The notes: generated by a model not told the origin, from the sequence alone. Counted from the stretch's first letter, positions 27,554-36,268 are shown. The stretch: 64,000 nt of DNA from Rubellimicrobium rubrum (GCF_006152115.1 NZ_VDFU01000006.1:62001-126000); one strand, 5' to 3'. Translations and numbers: made by a program.

Positions 27554-27583
27554 TTGACACCCCGGCCCCGAGCCACCAACTAT
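27554..27583 (+). promoter_or_regulatory. Possible lon promoter
   Basis: A perfect -35 hexamer TTGACA at 27554-27559 is followed after 18 bases by AACTAT (27578-27583, 3 of 6 matches). It does not fit a heat-shock sigma-32 promoter at normal spacing. The distance to the lon start is 73 bases. Confidence 0.4.
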
Positions 27584-27656
27584 GCTTCACCGACCGGGGA
27601 GGGCCGAGCGCCGCCGATGTCCGGGGCCAGAGCCTTCCGCTTAAGAGGAATCCCTA

Positions 27657-30065
27657 ATGACCGAATCCCTCGCGAACAGCTATCCCGTGCTGCCGTTGCG
27701 CGACATCGTGGTCTTCCCGCACATGATCGTGCCCCTGTTCGTGGGCCGCGAGAAGTCCGTTCGAGCCTTGGAAGAGGTGATGGGCGACGACAAGCAGATC
27801 CTGCTGTCGTCCCAAGTCGATCCGGGCGTTGATGATCCCGGCACCGATGGCATCTACAAGTCCGGCGTTCTCGCGAACGTGCTTCAGCTTCTCAAGCTGC
27901 CTGACGGCACCGTGAAGGTTCTGGTTGAAGGCAAGGCGCGCGTCCGCATCACCGAATTTGTCAAGAACGATCGATTCTTCGAAGCCCGCGTCGAGCGGCT
28001 CGAAGAGGCGTCTGGCGACCCGGAGGTTGTGCAGGCCCTGACGCGCTCCGTCGGTCAGGAGTTCGAGAAGTACGCCAAGATCAAGAAGAACATCCCTGAG
28101 GAAGCGATCGCCGCCGTGACCGAGGCCACGGACCCGGCGAAGCTCGGCGACCTGATCGCCGGCCACCTCGGCATCGATGTGAAGCAGAAGCAGGATCTGC
28201 TCGAGACGCTCGTCATCGCCGAGCGGCTTGAGAAGGTCTATGGCCTGATGCAGGGCGAGATGTCGGTCCTCCAGGTCGAGAAGAAGATCAAGACCCGCGT
28301 GAAGAGCCAGATGGAGCGGACCCAGCGCGAGTACTACCTCAATGAGCAGATGAAGGCGATCCAGCGCGAGCTGGGCGATGGCGACGAAGGCCAGAACGAG
28401 ATCGCGGAGCTGGAGAAGCGGGTCGCTGAGACCAAGTTCTCCAAGGAGGCGCGAGAGAAGGCCGAGGCCGAGCTTAAGAAGCTCAAGTCGATGTCGCCGA
28501 TGTCGGCCGAGGCCACCGTCGTCCGCAACTACCTCGACTGGCTCCTGGGCGTGCCATGGGGCGTGAAGTCCAAGGTTTCCAGGGACGTCAGCAAGGCCGA
28601 GGCCGTGCTGAATGCCGACCACTATGGCTTGGAGAAGGTCAAGGAGCGGATCGTCGAGTACCTCGCCGTGCAGGGGCGCTCGCAGAAGCTCAAGGGCCCG
28701 ATCCTGTGCCTCGTCGGTCCTCCCGGCGTGGGTAAGACCTCGCTCGGCAAGTCGGTGGCTAAGGCCACGGGTCGTGAGTTCATCCGCATCTCGCTCGGCG
28801 GCGTCCGGGACGAGTCGGAGATCCGCGGTCACCGCCGGACCTATATCGGTTCCATGCCCGGCAAGATCATCCAGGCTCTCAAGAAGGCCAAGACTACGAA
28901 CCCCCTCATTCTGCTCGATGAGATCGACAAGATGGGCCAGGATTTCCGTGGTGACCCCGCGTCGGCCATGCTCGAGGTTCTCGATCCCGAACAGAACTCG
29001 ACCTTTGTCGACCACTACCTCGAGGTGGAGTACGACCTGTCCAACGTGATGTTCCTCACGACGGCCAACTCGTACAACATGCCGGGGCCGCTTCTTGACC
29101 GGATGGAGATCATCTCCCTTGCCGGCTACACCGAGGACGAGAAGCGCGAGATCGCCAAGCAGCACCTGCTGCCCAAGGTGATGAAGAACCACGGCCTCAA
29201 GGCCGGGGAATTCACCATCGCCGATGAGGCGCTCAACGAGATGGTCCGGACCTACACCCGTGAAGCGGGCGTGCGGAACCTGGAACGTGAGATCGCGAAG
29301 GTGGCCCGGAAGGCCACGACCAAGCTGGTCAAGCGCGAGGTCACCAAGGTTGCGGTAAACGAGGAGAATCTGGACGACTACCTGGGCGTCAAGAAGTTCC
29401 GCTACGGTCTTGCTGAGAAGGAGGACCAGATCGGCGTTGTCACGGGCTTGGCTTGGACGAGCGTCGGTGGCGATCTGCTCTCCATCGAAGCGCTTCGCCT
29501 GCCTGGCAAGGGCCGGATGAAGACGACGGGCAAGCTCGGCGACGTGATGAAGGAGTCGATCGAGGCAGCGGCATCCTATGTGCGTTCCATTGGGCCGCAG
29601 ATCGGGGTGAAGCCGCCGAAATTCGACAAGATCGACATCCACGTCCACGTTCCGGACGGTGCGACGCCCAAGGACGGCCCCTCGGCGGGTCTGGCCATGG
29701 TCACGTCCATCGTATCGGTGCTGACGCAGATCCCCGTCCGCAAGGACATCGCCATGACCGGCGAGGTTTCGCTCCGGGGCAACGCGATGGCCATCGGCGG
29801 GCTCAAGGAGAAGCTGCTAGCGGCGCTGCGCGGGGGCATCAAGACCGTCCTTATCCCGCAGGAGAACGAGCGCGACCTCCCGGAAATTCCGGACAACGTG
29901 AAGCAGGGATTGCAGATCATCCCCGTGTCGCACGTCTCCGAAGTCCTGAGGCACGCCCTTGTCCGGCAGCCCGAGCCGGTGGAGTGGGATGAGGAAGCGG
30001 AAGAGGCCGCCGCTCTCGCTCGGACCAAGGCGACCGAAGAAGCGTCCGGCGCGATCGCCCACTGA
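27657..30065 (+). CDS. lon: ATP-dependent protease Lon (LonA)
   Basis: An 802-residue AAA+ serine protease that degrades misfolded and regulatory proteins. The N-terminal substrate-recognition domain starts YPVLPLRDIVVFPHMIVPLF; a coiled-coil region follows; the AAA+ module has Walker A GPPGVGKTS (about 353-361) and Walker B LILLDEIDKMG (about 418). The protease domain carries the dyad Ser676 in KDGPSAGLAM and Lys719 in GGLKEKLL, spaced exactly as Ser679/Lys722 in E. coli. AAGAGGA lies eight bases upstream of the ATG. A strong terminator follows. Confidence 0.97.
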   Translation: MTESLANSYPVLPLRDIVVFPHMIVPLFVGREKSVRALEEVMGDDKQILLSSQVDPGVDDPGTDGIYKSGVLANVLQLLKLPDGTVKVLVEGKARVRITEFVKNDRFFEARVERLEEASGDPEVVQALTRSVGQEFEKYAKIKKNIPEEAIAAVTEATDPAKLGDLIAGHLGIDVKQKQDLLETLVIAERLEKVYGLMQGEMSVLQVEKKIKTRVKSQMERTQREYYLNEQMKAIQRELGDGDEGQNEIAELEKRVAETKFSKEAREKAEAELKKLKSMSPMSAEATVVRNYLDWLLGVPWGVKSKVSRDVSKAEAVLNADHYGLEKVKERIVEYLAVQGRSQKLKGPILCLVGPPGVGKTSLGKSVAKATGREFIRISLGGVRDESEIRGHRRTYIGSMPGKIIQALKKAKTTNPLILLDEIDKMGQDFRGDPASAMLEVLDPEQNSTFVDHYLEVEYDLSNVMFLTTANSYNMPGPLLDRMEIISLAGYTEDEKREIAKQHLLPKVMKNHGLKAGEFTIADEALNEMVRTYTREAGVRNLEREIAKVARKATTKLVKREVTKVAVNEENLDDYLGVKKFRYGLAEKEDQIGVVTGLAWTSVGGDLLSIEALRLPGKGRMKTTGKLGDVMKESIEAAASYVRSIGPQIGVKPPKFDKIDIHVHVPDGATPKDGPSAGLAMVTSIVSVLTQIPVRKDIAMTGEVSLRGNAMAIGGLKEKLLAALRGGIKTVLIPQENERDLPEIPDNVKQGLQIIPVSHVSEVLRHALVRQPEPVEWDEEAEEAAALARTKATEEASGAIAH

Positions 30066-30085
30066 AAGATCGGCAAACAGTGTCG

Positions 30086-30115
30086 GGGGGCGTGGCGAGA
30101 GCCGCGCCCCCTTTT
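30086..30115 (+). terminator. Rho-independent terminator of lon
   Basis: GGGGGCGTGGC pairs with GCCGCGCCCCC (one G-U pair) around GAGA, followed by TTTT. It lies 21 bases after the lon stop and just before the end of the convergent nucleosidase gene. Confidence 0.9.
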
Positions 30116-30120
30116 CCATG

Positions 30121-31032
30121 TCAGTCAGGCAACGCCTCCAGAAAAGCTGTCATGACCGCCGCCGAGTTGCTGGCGGCCAGGTCCATGAAGGTCGCCATCT
30201 GATTGGCGCCCTCGCCGCCGCCCGCCAGGTCGGACAGGCTCCGGAAGGCGATGAACGGCACCCGGTTGGCATAGGCGACATGCGCCACGGCCGCGCTCTC
30301 CATGTCGAGCACCTGGGCATCGAATGTGGCATGAACCCACTCGCGAAACTCGGCGTTGTCGACGAACGCCTGGCCTGACACGCCCTTGCCGCCAACAATG
30401 ATCTGCGGCGCTTCCGCCAGACACTCCCCAGCAGTGCCGCAATCCTCCAACGTGGTACGTCCCGCCACCTGCTCCGCGACCTTCAGCCACTCGGGATCGG
30501 CCGGAAACCATAGCAACTGCTCAACAGTTTCGCTGCCTTGGCGCATGACACCAACCGCCTGCGGATGGATCATGCCATAACTGGCGATGCCGCTGGGCTC
30601 CATCCAGGGCGGCAACGCGAAGCTGCCATCGGGGCTTTCCCGCGCGAAAACAGACTCAAGATATTGGCTCCACTCAGCTGCAACGACGACGTCCCCTATG
30701 GAAAGCGCCGGATCGACGCCCCCCGCGATCCCGGAAAAGATCACCCCTTCGACGTTGAAATGGTCGAGCACAAGTTGTGTCGTCATGGCGGCATTGACCA
30801 TGGACACGCCCGACAGGAACAGGACCACGGGCTTTCCCCCGAGATTGCCCGTGATGAAGCGGATGCCATTCAGGACGTGCTCTTGGGGCTCAGCCATGTC
30901 GGCCAGAAGCGTTGTCCATTCAGGTTCGAAGGCAGACATGACAGCGATGCGCGGCTCCGAGTCGAGCGGTTGCGCAAGCGTCGCTCCGGGACTCAGCAGG
31001 GCCAATGCGAGGGTTCGGCCAAGATAGCTCAT
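30121..31032 (-). CDS. Exported phosphorylase-superfamily nucleosidase (MTA/SAH-nucleosidase-like)
   Basis: A 303-residue member of the PNP/UDP phosphorylase superfamily. Superfamily motifs are FLSGVSMVNAAMTTQLVL, IFSGIAGGVDPALSIGDVVVA, LDMESAAVAHVA (substrate-binding Met-Glu) and FIAFRSLSDLAGG with the catalytic Asp. Unlike the cytoplasmic enzyme it begins with a signal peptide (TLALALLSPGATLAQ), so it should act in the periplasm, perhaps salvaging nucleosides. Two cysteines in DCGTAGEC could form a disulfide there. Substrate is not determined. Confidence 0.8.
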   Translation of the reverse strand: MSYLGRTLALALLSPGATLAQPLDSEPRIAVMSAFEPEWTTLLADMAEPQEHVLNGIRFITGNLGGKPVVLFLSGVSMVNAAMTTQLVLDHFNVEGVIFSGIAGGVDPALSIGDVVVAAEWSQYLESVFARESPDGSFALPPWMEPSGIASYGMIHPQAVGVMRQGSETVEQLLWFPADPEWLKVAEQVAGRTTLEDCGTAGECLAEAPQIIVGGKGVSGQAFVDNAEFREWVHATFDAQVLDMESAAVAHVAYANRVPFIAFRSLSDLAGGGEGANQMATFMDLAASNSAAVMTAFLEALPD

Positions 31033-31112
31033 GGATCGGGCTCCGTTCTGGGTGCCAAGGCAGGGGAAGGCCCGTGAATCCTCAGGTCAAGCAAAGGAAT
31101 CCCGAAGACCGC

Positions 31113-31141
31113 TTGCACCCCTCAGAAGGAGCCGATAAACG
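31113..31141 (+). promoter_or_regulatory. Possible tRNA-Val(CAC) promoter
   Basis: TTGCAC (31113-31118) and TAAACG (31136-31141) are 17 bases apart and end 10 bases before the tRNA. Each matches three of six consensus bases, so support is modest. Confidence 0.35.
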
Positions 31142-31151
31142 GCGCGGCATT

Positions 31152-31226
31152 GGGCGATTAACTCAGTGGTAGAGTGCTTCCTTCACACGGAAGAAGTCGG
31201 GGGTTCGAATCCCTCATCGCCCACCA
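31152..31226 (+). tRNA. tRNA-Val (anticodon CAC)
   Basis: A full cloverleaf: acceptor GGGCGAT with ATCGCCC, D-arm ACTC/GAGT, anticodon stem CTTCC/GGAAG around TTCACAC (anticodon CAC, reading GUG), T-arm with TTCGAAT, discriminator A at 31223 and encoded CCA at 31224-31226. The next gene starts 13 bases later. Confidence 0.95.
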
Positions 31227-31238
31227 CGCCTTCATGAA

Positions 31239-31877
31239 ATGCCGATACGCCCCGAACTCCTTCTGCTGCGCCACGGCGAGACCGAGTGGAATCGTCAGGG
31301 GCGGTTTCAGGGCGCTGCCGACTCCGATCTCACCTCCGTGGGGCGGGTGCAGGCGCAGGCGATGGGCCATCTTCTCAAGACCTTGAGCGTATCGGCTTTG
31401 TCTCATGGGGCCAGAACCAGCCCCCAGGGACGAGCGTCGGCGACAGCACAGATCGCCCTCGAACCCTTGGGCCTCACTCCGAGAACTGACCCGCGACTAG
31501 TCGAGATCGGCATGGGTGATTGGACAGGGCTCAGCCGTCCCGAGATCGACGAACGCTGGCCCGGTCCGCAGCACGAATCCCTTTTCGGCTTCTATGCGCG
31601 GTGTCCCAGGGGGGAGTCTCTCACTGAGGTTGCTCAGCGGGCGCAGGGTGTTCTCGATGATCAGACGGGCCCGCTGGTCATCGTCACGCATGGCGTAACC
31701 CTCAGGATTCTTTGCGCACTGGCGCTGAAACGACCTCTCAGCTTCGGCGGCGACCTTGCGCTGCGGCAGGGCTGCGTCGTCCGGATCGCAGGCGACCGCC
31801 TGGAGATACTGACGCCGGCTGCCTTCGCCTTGCCAGCCGACCCGACACCAGATAACACGTCCCCGCGGGGTGGTTAG
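31239..31877 (+). CDS. Histidine phosphatase family protein
   Basis: A 212-residue phosphoglycerate-mutase-like phosphatase. The phosphohistidine motif LLLRHGETEWN (His near residue 11), TSPQGRASATAQIA, the second half motif VEIGMGDWTGLSRPEID and the second histidine in VIVTHGVTLRILC are all present. Substrate is unknown (PhoE/CobC/alpha-ribazole types look alike). Its TAG stop is bases 8-10 of the following tRNA-Val gene. It probably shares a transcript with both tRNAs, which would make tRNA processing cut its mRNA. Confidence 0.88.
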   Translation: MPIRPELLLLRHGETEWNRQGRFQGAADSDLTSVGRVQAQAMGHLLKTLSVSALSHGARTSPQGRASATAQIALEPLGLTPRTDPRLVEIGMGDWTGLSRPEIDERWPGPQHESLFGFYARCPRGESLTEVAQRAQGVLDDQTGPLVIVTHGVTLRILCALALKRPLSFGGDLALRQGCVVRIAGDRLEILTPAAFALPADPTPDNTSPRGG

Positions 31878-31943
31878 CTCAGTTGGTAGAGCGTCTCGTT
31901 TACACCGAGAATGTCGGGGGTTCGAGTCCCTCACCACCCACCA
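31868..31943 (+). tRNA. tRNA-Val (anticodon TAC)
   Basis: Acceptor GGGTGGT pairs with ACCACCC; D-arm GCTC/GAGC; anticodon stem TCTCG/CGAGA with loop TTTACAC (anticodon TAC); T-arm with TTCGAGT; discriminator A at 31940 and encoded CCA at 31941-31943. The first ten bases are also the end of the phosphatase coding region. Confidence 0.95.
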
Positions 31944-32042
31944 CCATCCTCCCGATGTCGCTTGCCGGTCGGGGGAGCCGGACAGGGCCTGACTGCTGCC
32001 GGAATGGCTTTCTGTTGTCGCCTGAGACGCACATTTTCCTAG

Positions 32043-32060
32043 GCATGCCGACTGGCATGC
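32043..32060. other. Small perfect hairpin in the tRNA-pirin gap
   Basis: GCATGCC and GGCATGC flank GACT. The rest of the 222-base gap (31944-32165) shows no gene or clear promoter, and no T tract follows the hairpin. Confidence 0.35.
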
Positions 32061-32165
32061 ACAGAAGGCGCACCTCCCATGTGCGGGTGAGAATGGCCCT
32101 TCCGCTTGGATGTCGCTGGGCTCCTGCTTACCTGCCTTTCATGATCCATCGTGAAGGGCGTTGTC

Positions 32166-33083
32166 ATGAGTTGGAACCCTTTTCTCATGCCCAGTCTTCC
32201 CGAACGCGCGGCAACAGATCTTATCGAGACCGTCATCGTCCCTCGGGCGCGGGACCTCGGCGGGCCCTGTCGTCCGCCAAGCGCCAGATGGTCAGGCTGT
32301 TCATCTTCTTCGACGAGATGGGACCGGCCGAGTTCCTGACCGGCAAGGGCCTGGATGTCTGTCCGCATCCCCATACCGGGCTGAGGACCGTTACCTATCT
32401 GTTCCGCGGCCGTATCCATTACCGTGACTCGCTGGGCACCGACCAGTGGATCGAGGCAGGAGCCATCAACCTTATGACGGCGGGGCAGGGAATCACTCAT
32501 TCCGAGCGGATGGACCAGGGTGCCCTCCCGCAGAGCCTGTGCGGTCTCCAGACGTGGCTGGCTCTGCCTTCCGACAAAGAGGATAACGCCCCGGCCTTTG
32601 GGCACACTGCGGCCGAAGCTCTTCCGGTACTGGAGGCCAGGGCCGAGACTGTTCGGCTGATTCTGGGGCGCGCCTGGGATGCCGCTTCTCCCGTCGAGAC
32701 GCCATCCGAGAGGTTCTACACTGACGTGGCCCTCGTTCCAGGGGCAACAGTTCCACTGCCGAAGGGGCAGGAGGACCGGGGTGCATACATCCTGAAGGGC
32801 ACGGTGGAGGTGGCTGGCGAGGTCTATGGGGCAGGGCGGATGCTCGTGTTCCGCCCGGGCGACTCGGTTGCTCTACCGGCAGGCCCGGAGGGCGCGCCTC
32901 TTGTGGTGCTCGGGGGGGGCCACCATGGAAGGCCCGCGCCATCTATGGTGGAACTTCGTCGCCTCATCACAGGAGAGGATCGAAGCCGCCAAGGAGGCGT
33001 GGCGCAAGGGAGACTGGCAAAGCGGCCGCTTCAGCCTGCCCCCGGGGAATGATTCCGAGCACATTCCGCTTCCTCTGAAATAG
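32166..33083 (+). pseudogene. Pirin-family gene broken by two frameshifts
   Basis: Three reading frames together encode a normal pirin (cupin) protein. It starts SWNPFLMPSLPERAATDLIE at 32166. At about 32258-32265 the frame shifts and a few expected residues are missing before RALSSAKRQMV. The middle has FIFFDEMGPAEF, the metal site CPHPHTGLRTVTYLF and LMTAGQGITHSERM. At the G8 run (32912-32919) it shifts again, and GGATMEGPRHLWWNFVASS to the true C-terminus IPLPLK continues in another frame. Removing one G restores the second join. Either a decaying gene or sequence errors explain this; the first break looks like a real deletion of about 8-11 bases. Confidence 0.8.
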
Positions 33084-33097
33084 TCCTGGGAATCGGC

Positions 33098-33126
33098 TTG
33101 ACGGCATCCGGCACCCCCCTTAGAAG
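33098..33126 (+). promoter_or_regulatory. Promoter of tRNA-Asp
   Basis: TTGACG (33098-33103, 5 of 6) and TAGAAG (33121-33126, 4 of 6) are separated by exactly 17 bases, about 37 bases before a predicted leader joins the tRNA. Confidence 0.6.
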
Positions 33127-33169
33127 CCCCCTTGTCCGACGCAGACAAGACAGCGTCGGCGGCAGATGC

Positions 33170-33246
33170 GCGGTTGTAGCTCAGTTGGTTAGAGTACCGG
33201 CCTGTCACGCCGGGGGTCGCGGGTTCGAGCCCCGTCAACCGCGCCA
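33170..33246 (+). tRNA. tRNA-Asp (anticodon GTC)
   Basis: Acceptor GCGGTTG with CAACCGC, D-arm GCTC/GAGT with TTGGTTA, anticodon stem CCGGC/GCCGG around CTGTCAC (anticodon GTC), T-arm GCGGG-TTCGAGC-CCCGT, discriminator G at 33243 and encoded CCA. Confidence 0.96.
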
Positions 33247-33273
33247 CTGCCTCCTCACCCAAAGGTGTGAAGA

Positions 33274-33298
33274 AGCGCTCCGAAAGGAGCGCTTTTTT
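33274..33298 (+). terminator. Rho-independent terminator of tRNA-Asp
   Basis: AGCGCTCC and GGAGCGCT flank GAAA, followed by TTTTTT. It is 28 bases after the tRNA. Confidence 0.92.
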
Positions 33299-33385
33299 CG
33301 TTTGTTGGCCCTGCAGCAGCTTGAACGGATCTGGTCGGGTGGGTGGCTCGACTGCAGACCCAGCTTGGACACCGTGATCGGCAGA

Positions 33386-33412
33386 GGCGGACGAGGCCAC
33401 GCCTCCTCCGCC
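33386..33412. other. Strong hairpin in the tRNA-Asp/peptidase gap
   Basis: GGCGGACGAGGC pairs with GCCTCCTCCGCC at 11 of 12 positions around CAC. It lies 58 bases past the stop of the minus-strand peptidase; there is no T tract on either strand. Nothing else is seen in 33299-33469. Confidence 0.4.
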
Positions 33413-33469
33413 CTTAGGTCGGACTGCAGGGCTGCGAGGCACTGCGCGCCCCGCGAACTCCAAAGCAGC

Positions 33470-34837
33470 TCAGGCCAAGGCCGCCAGGATCCTGGCCCAG
33501 CTCCGCATTCCTTTGTGGAAGCTGCGGACATCGTACTTCTCGTTCGGCGAGTGGATGAGATCGTCATCGTTGCCGAATCCGATCAGCATAGAGTCCATCC
33601 CGAGGATCGTCTTGAAGTATCCGGCGACAGGGATCGACCCGCCTGACCCGGTGAAGGCCGCCGCACGGGGCCATTCGTCCGAGAGCGCCTGCCGCGCCAT
33701 CTCGAAGGCCGGGTCGTTAGTCGCCATGACGCTGGCGGGCGAGGCGCCGTGCTCCTTGAACTCGACTTGGCAGTCGGGGGGAACCATTGACCGCACCATA
33801 GCGCGAAAGGCTTCGCGGATCCGGTGCGGGACCTGTTGGCCGACCAGTCGGAAGCTGATCTTGGCCATGGCCTTGGACGGCAGAACAGTCTTGAAGCCTT
33901 CGCCGGCATAGCCGCTGGACAATCCATTCACCTCGCAGGTCGGGCGAGCCCAGATGGATTCGAGAACTCCGCGACCCGATTCCCCGGCCGGAATGGACAA
34001 GCCCACGTCACGCAGGAAAGATGTTTGGTCGAAGCCCAAGCCATCCCACTGGGCCCGCAATTCAGGCGAGAGTTCCTCAACGCCATCGTAGAAGTCCGGC
34101 ACCGTCACTCGCCCATTCTCGTCATGAAGCGCGGAGATGATGCGAGCCAGCACGCGCGCTGGGTTCATCGCTGCGCCGCCATACATCCCGGAGTGTAGAT
34201 CCATGCGGGGTCCGGTGATGATGACCTCCTCTCCAAGCAGCCCCCGGAGCATGGTGGTGACCGCGGGCGTGTCGCGGTCGAACAGGTCGGTGTCGCAAAT
34301 AAGGGCAAGGTCCGCCCGAAGCAGATCCTTATGCGCTTCCATGAAAGGGATGAGAGACGGCGATCCCGATTCCTCTTCACCTTCGAAGAACATGGTGATC
34401 CGGCCAGGAAGCTTGTGATGGACCGCGATCCAGGCGCGGCAGGCTTCCACGAAAGTCATGAGCTGGCCCTTGTCGTCCGCCGCTCCACGGCCCCGGATCA
34501 CCTTGCCCTCTGCCGTGTCCTGAACCTCGGGGAGGAAGGGTGGCCGGTCCCACAGGGCCAGCGGGTCGACTGGCTGCACATCATAGTGCCCGTAGAACAG
34601 AAGATGGCGACGGCCCTCGCCGGCCGTGCCGACCACCATCGGCCGGCCGGTCGTCGGATGCTTCTCCGCCCTAAATCCCATGTCGGTGAGGTCCTGCACC
34701 AGCCAGTCCGCGGCGGCTTCGCAATCTGGCGCATGGATCCGATCGGTCGAGATGGACGGGATGCGAAGCAGCGCAAGAAGCCGTTGGATCGCCTGCGGGA
34801 GATCGGCGTCGATGCGGGCAAGCACAGGATCAAGCAT
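33470..34837 (-). CDS. M20-family metallopeptidase (dipeptidase/CNDP type)
   Basis: A 455-residue two-domain zinc peptidase. Metal ligands and catalytic residues appear in FYGHYDVQPVDP (His, Asp; near residue 82), GRGAADDKGQ (bridging Asp near 118), FFEGEEESGSPS (Glu general base and ligand near 150), CDTD (near 185) and the C-terminal HSPNEKYDV. The lid domain lies between about 200 and 330. The CNDP-like layout suggests a dipeptidase or related hydrolase; substrate is unknown. The start lies 207 bases from the divergent hemA start. Confidence 0.9.
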   Translation of the reverse strand: MLDPVLARIDADLPQAIQRLLALLRIPSISTDRIHAPDCEAAADWLVQDLTDMGFRAEKHPTTGRPMVVGTAGEGRRHLLFYGHYDVQPVDPLALWDRPPFLPEVQDTAEGKVIRGRGAADDKGQLMTFVEACRAWIAVHHKLPGRITMFFEGEEESGSPSLIPFMEAHKDLLRADLALICDTDLFDRDTPAVTTMLRGLLGEEVIITGPRMDLHSGMYGGAAMNPARVLARIISALHDENGRVTVPDFYDGVEELSPELRAQWDGLGFDQTSFLRDVGLSIPAGESGRGVLESIWARPTCEVNGLSSGYAGEGFKTVLPSKAMAKISFRLVGQQVPHRIREAFRAMVRSMVPPDCQVEFKEHGASPASVMATNDPAFEMARQALSDEWPRAAAFTGSGGSIPVAGYFKTILGMDSMLIGFGNDDDLIHSPNEKYDVRSFHKGMRSWARILAALA

Positions 34838-34968
34838 GGGTTACTCCGGTCTGGATGCCCATCCGAGGCTAGAGCGCGGTCCCCGCCGGGGCAACGGCGC
34901 AGGCATGCCGGTCGGGTATTCCGACCTTTGGCGGGGCGACGAATTGTGCCATGGTCGAAGCGGCTCAT

Positions 34969-34982
34969 TTGATCTAGAGCAA
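34969..34982 (+). promoter_or_regulatory. FnrL/FNR-like box upstream of hemA
   Basis: TTGAT-CTAG-AGCAA differs at one base from the FNR consensus TTGAT-N4-ATCAA. It lies 62 bases upstream of the hemA GTG. In Rhodobacter sphaeroides hemA is known to be under FnrL control through a similar site, so oxygen-responsive haem synthesis is a fair inference. Confidence 0.55.
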
Positions 34983-35044
34983 GGTATCGGCCCAGGGGAT
35001 GTCCTAGACCCGGTCCGGCAGCTAACGGCAAGGACCTTCGACCC

Positions 35045-36268
35045 GTGGATTACAACGCCCAGCTCGACGCAGCGCTCGACCGTCTCCATCAGGAGGGCCG
35101 CTACCGGACCTTCATCGATATCGCGCGCGACAAAGGTCACTTCCCTCATGCTGTCTGGCACCGGCCTGACGGCACCGAACAGACGATCACCGTATGGTGT
35201 GGCAACGATTATCTGGGCATGGGCCAGCATCCCGTGGTGCTAGACGCCATGCACGAAGCCTTGGATGCCGTCGGTGCGGGTTCGGGCGGCACGCGCAACA
35301 TCTCGGGCACGACCGTCTATCACAAGCGGCTCGAGGCGGAACTGGCCGACCTGCACCGCAAGGAAGCGGCGCTGCTGTTCACGTCGGCCTACATCGCCAA
35401 CGATGCCACGCTGTCCACCCTCAAGCTGCTCTTTCCGGGCCTGATCATCTATTCCGACGAACTGAACCACGCCTCCATGATCGAGGGGATTCGGCGCGGG
35501 GGCGGACTGAAGCGCATCTTCCGGCATAATGATGTCCAGCATCTGCGCGAACTCTTGGAAGCCGATGATCCGGCTGCACCGAAGCTGATCGCCTTCGAGT
35601 CGGTCTACTCCATGGACGGCGATTTCGGACCGATCCGGGAGATCTGCGACCTCGCGCTCGAGTTTGGGGCGCTGACCTACCTGGACGAGGTGCATGCAGT
35701 CGGCATGTACGGCAAGCGCGGCGGCGGCGTGGCCGAGCAGCTTGGCCTCATGGGGCGCATTGACATCATCAACGGCACCTTGGGCAAGGCGTTCGGCGTC
35801 ATGGGCGGCTACATCGCAGCCAGCGCGAAAATGTGCGACGCCATACGCTCTTATGCGCCGGGCTTCATCTTCACGACGTCTCTTCCTCCGGTGATCGCGG
35901 CGGGTGCTGCCGCCTCCGTGGCGCACCTGAAAACCGACCAAGCGCTGCGCGAGAAGCATCAGACCCAGGCTCGTATTCTCAAGACCCGGCTCAAGGGACT
36001 GGGACTGCCGATCATCGATCACGGAAGCCATATCGTTCCTCTGATCGTCGGCGACCCTGTCCACACGAAAATGATCTCGGACATGCTGCTGAGCGACTTC
36101 GGCATGTATGTGCAGCCGATCAACTTTCCGACCGTCCCCCGTGGGACGGAGCGGCTCCGCTTCACGCCGTCGCCGGTCCACGGTCCCAAGGAGATGGATG
36201 CGCTCGTTCACGCACTGGATTCACTTTGGAGCCATTGCGCGCTGAATCGAGCGGAAAAGGCAGGATGA
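35045..36268 (+). CDS. hemA: 5-aminolevulinate synthase
   Basis: Condenses glycine and succinyl-CoA to 5-aminolevulinate, the C4 entry to haem and tetrapyrroles that is characteristic of alphaproteobacteria. The 407-residue PLP enzyme has the glycine-rich [11 protein letters not shown] near residue 81, [11 protein letters not shown] near 140, [10 protein letters not shown] near 214 and the PLP lysine at residue 248 in GTLGKAFG. The start is GTG, with AAGGAC 11 bases upstream; the N-terminus [14 protein letters not shown] fits homologues. Downstream products feed CysG siroheme synthesis and the P450 and CysI haem groups. Confidence 0.96.
   Translation: MDYNAQLDAALDRLHQEGRYRTFIDIARDKGHFPHAVWHRPDGTEQTITVWCGNDYLGMGQHPVVLDAMHEALDAVGAGSGGTRNISGTTVYHKRLEAELADLHRKEAALLFTSAYIANDATLSTLKLLFPGLIIYSDELNHASMIEGIRRGGGLKRIFRHNDVQHLRELLEADDPAAPKLIAFESVYSMDGDFGPIREICDLALEFGALTYLDEVHAVGMYGKRGGGVAEQLGLMGRIDIINGTLGKAFGVMGGYIAASAKMCDAIRSYAPGFIFTTSLPPVIAAGAAASVAHLKTDQALREKHQTQARILKTRLKGLGLPIIDHGSHIVPLIVGDPVHTKMISDMLLSDFGMYVQPINFPTVPRGTERLRFTPSPVHGPKEMDALVHALDSLWSHCALNRAEKAG

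Noticed and set aside
27553-27600. Heat-shock (sigma-32) promoter for lon
   Set aside because: The TTGAC and CTAT elements are about 21 bases apart, too far for the known consensus; only a sigma-70-like candidate is kept.
27654-29648. A 664-codon minus-strand frame over lon
   Set aside because: It mirrors lon on the opposite strand at high GC; the lon frame has all catalytic motifs.
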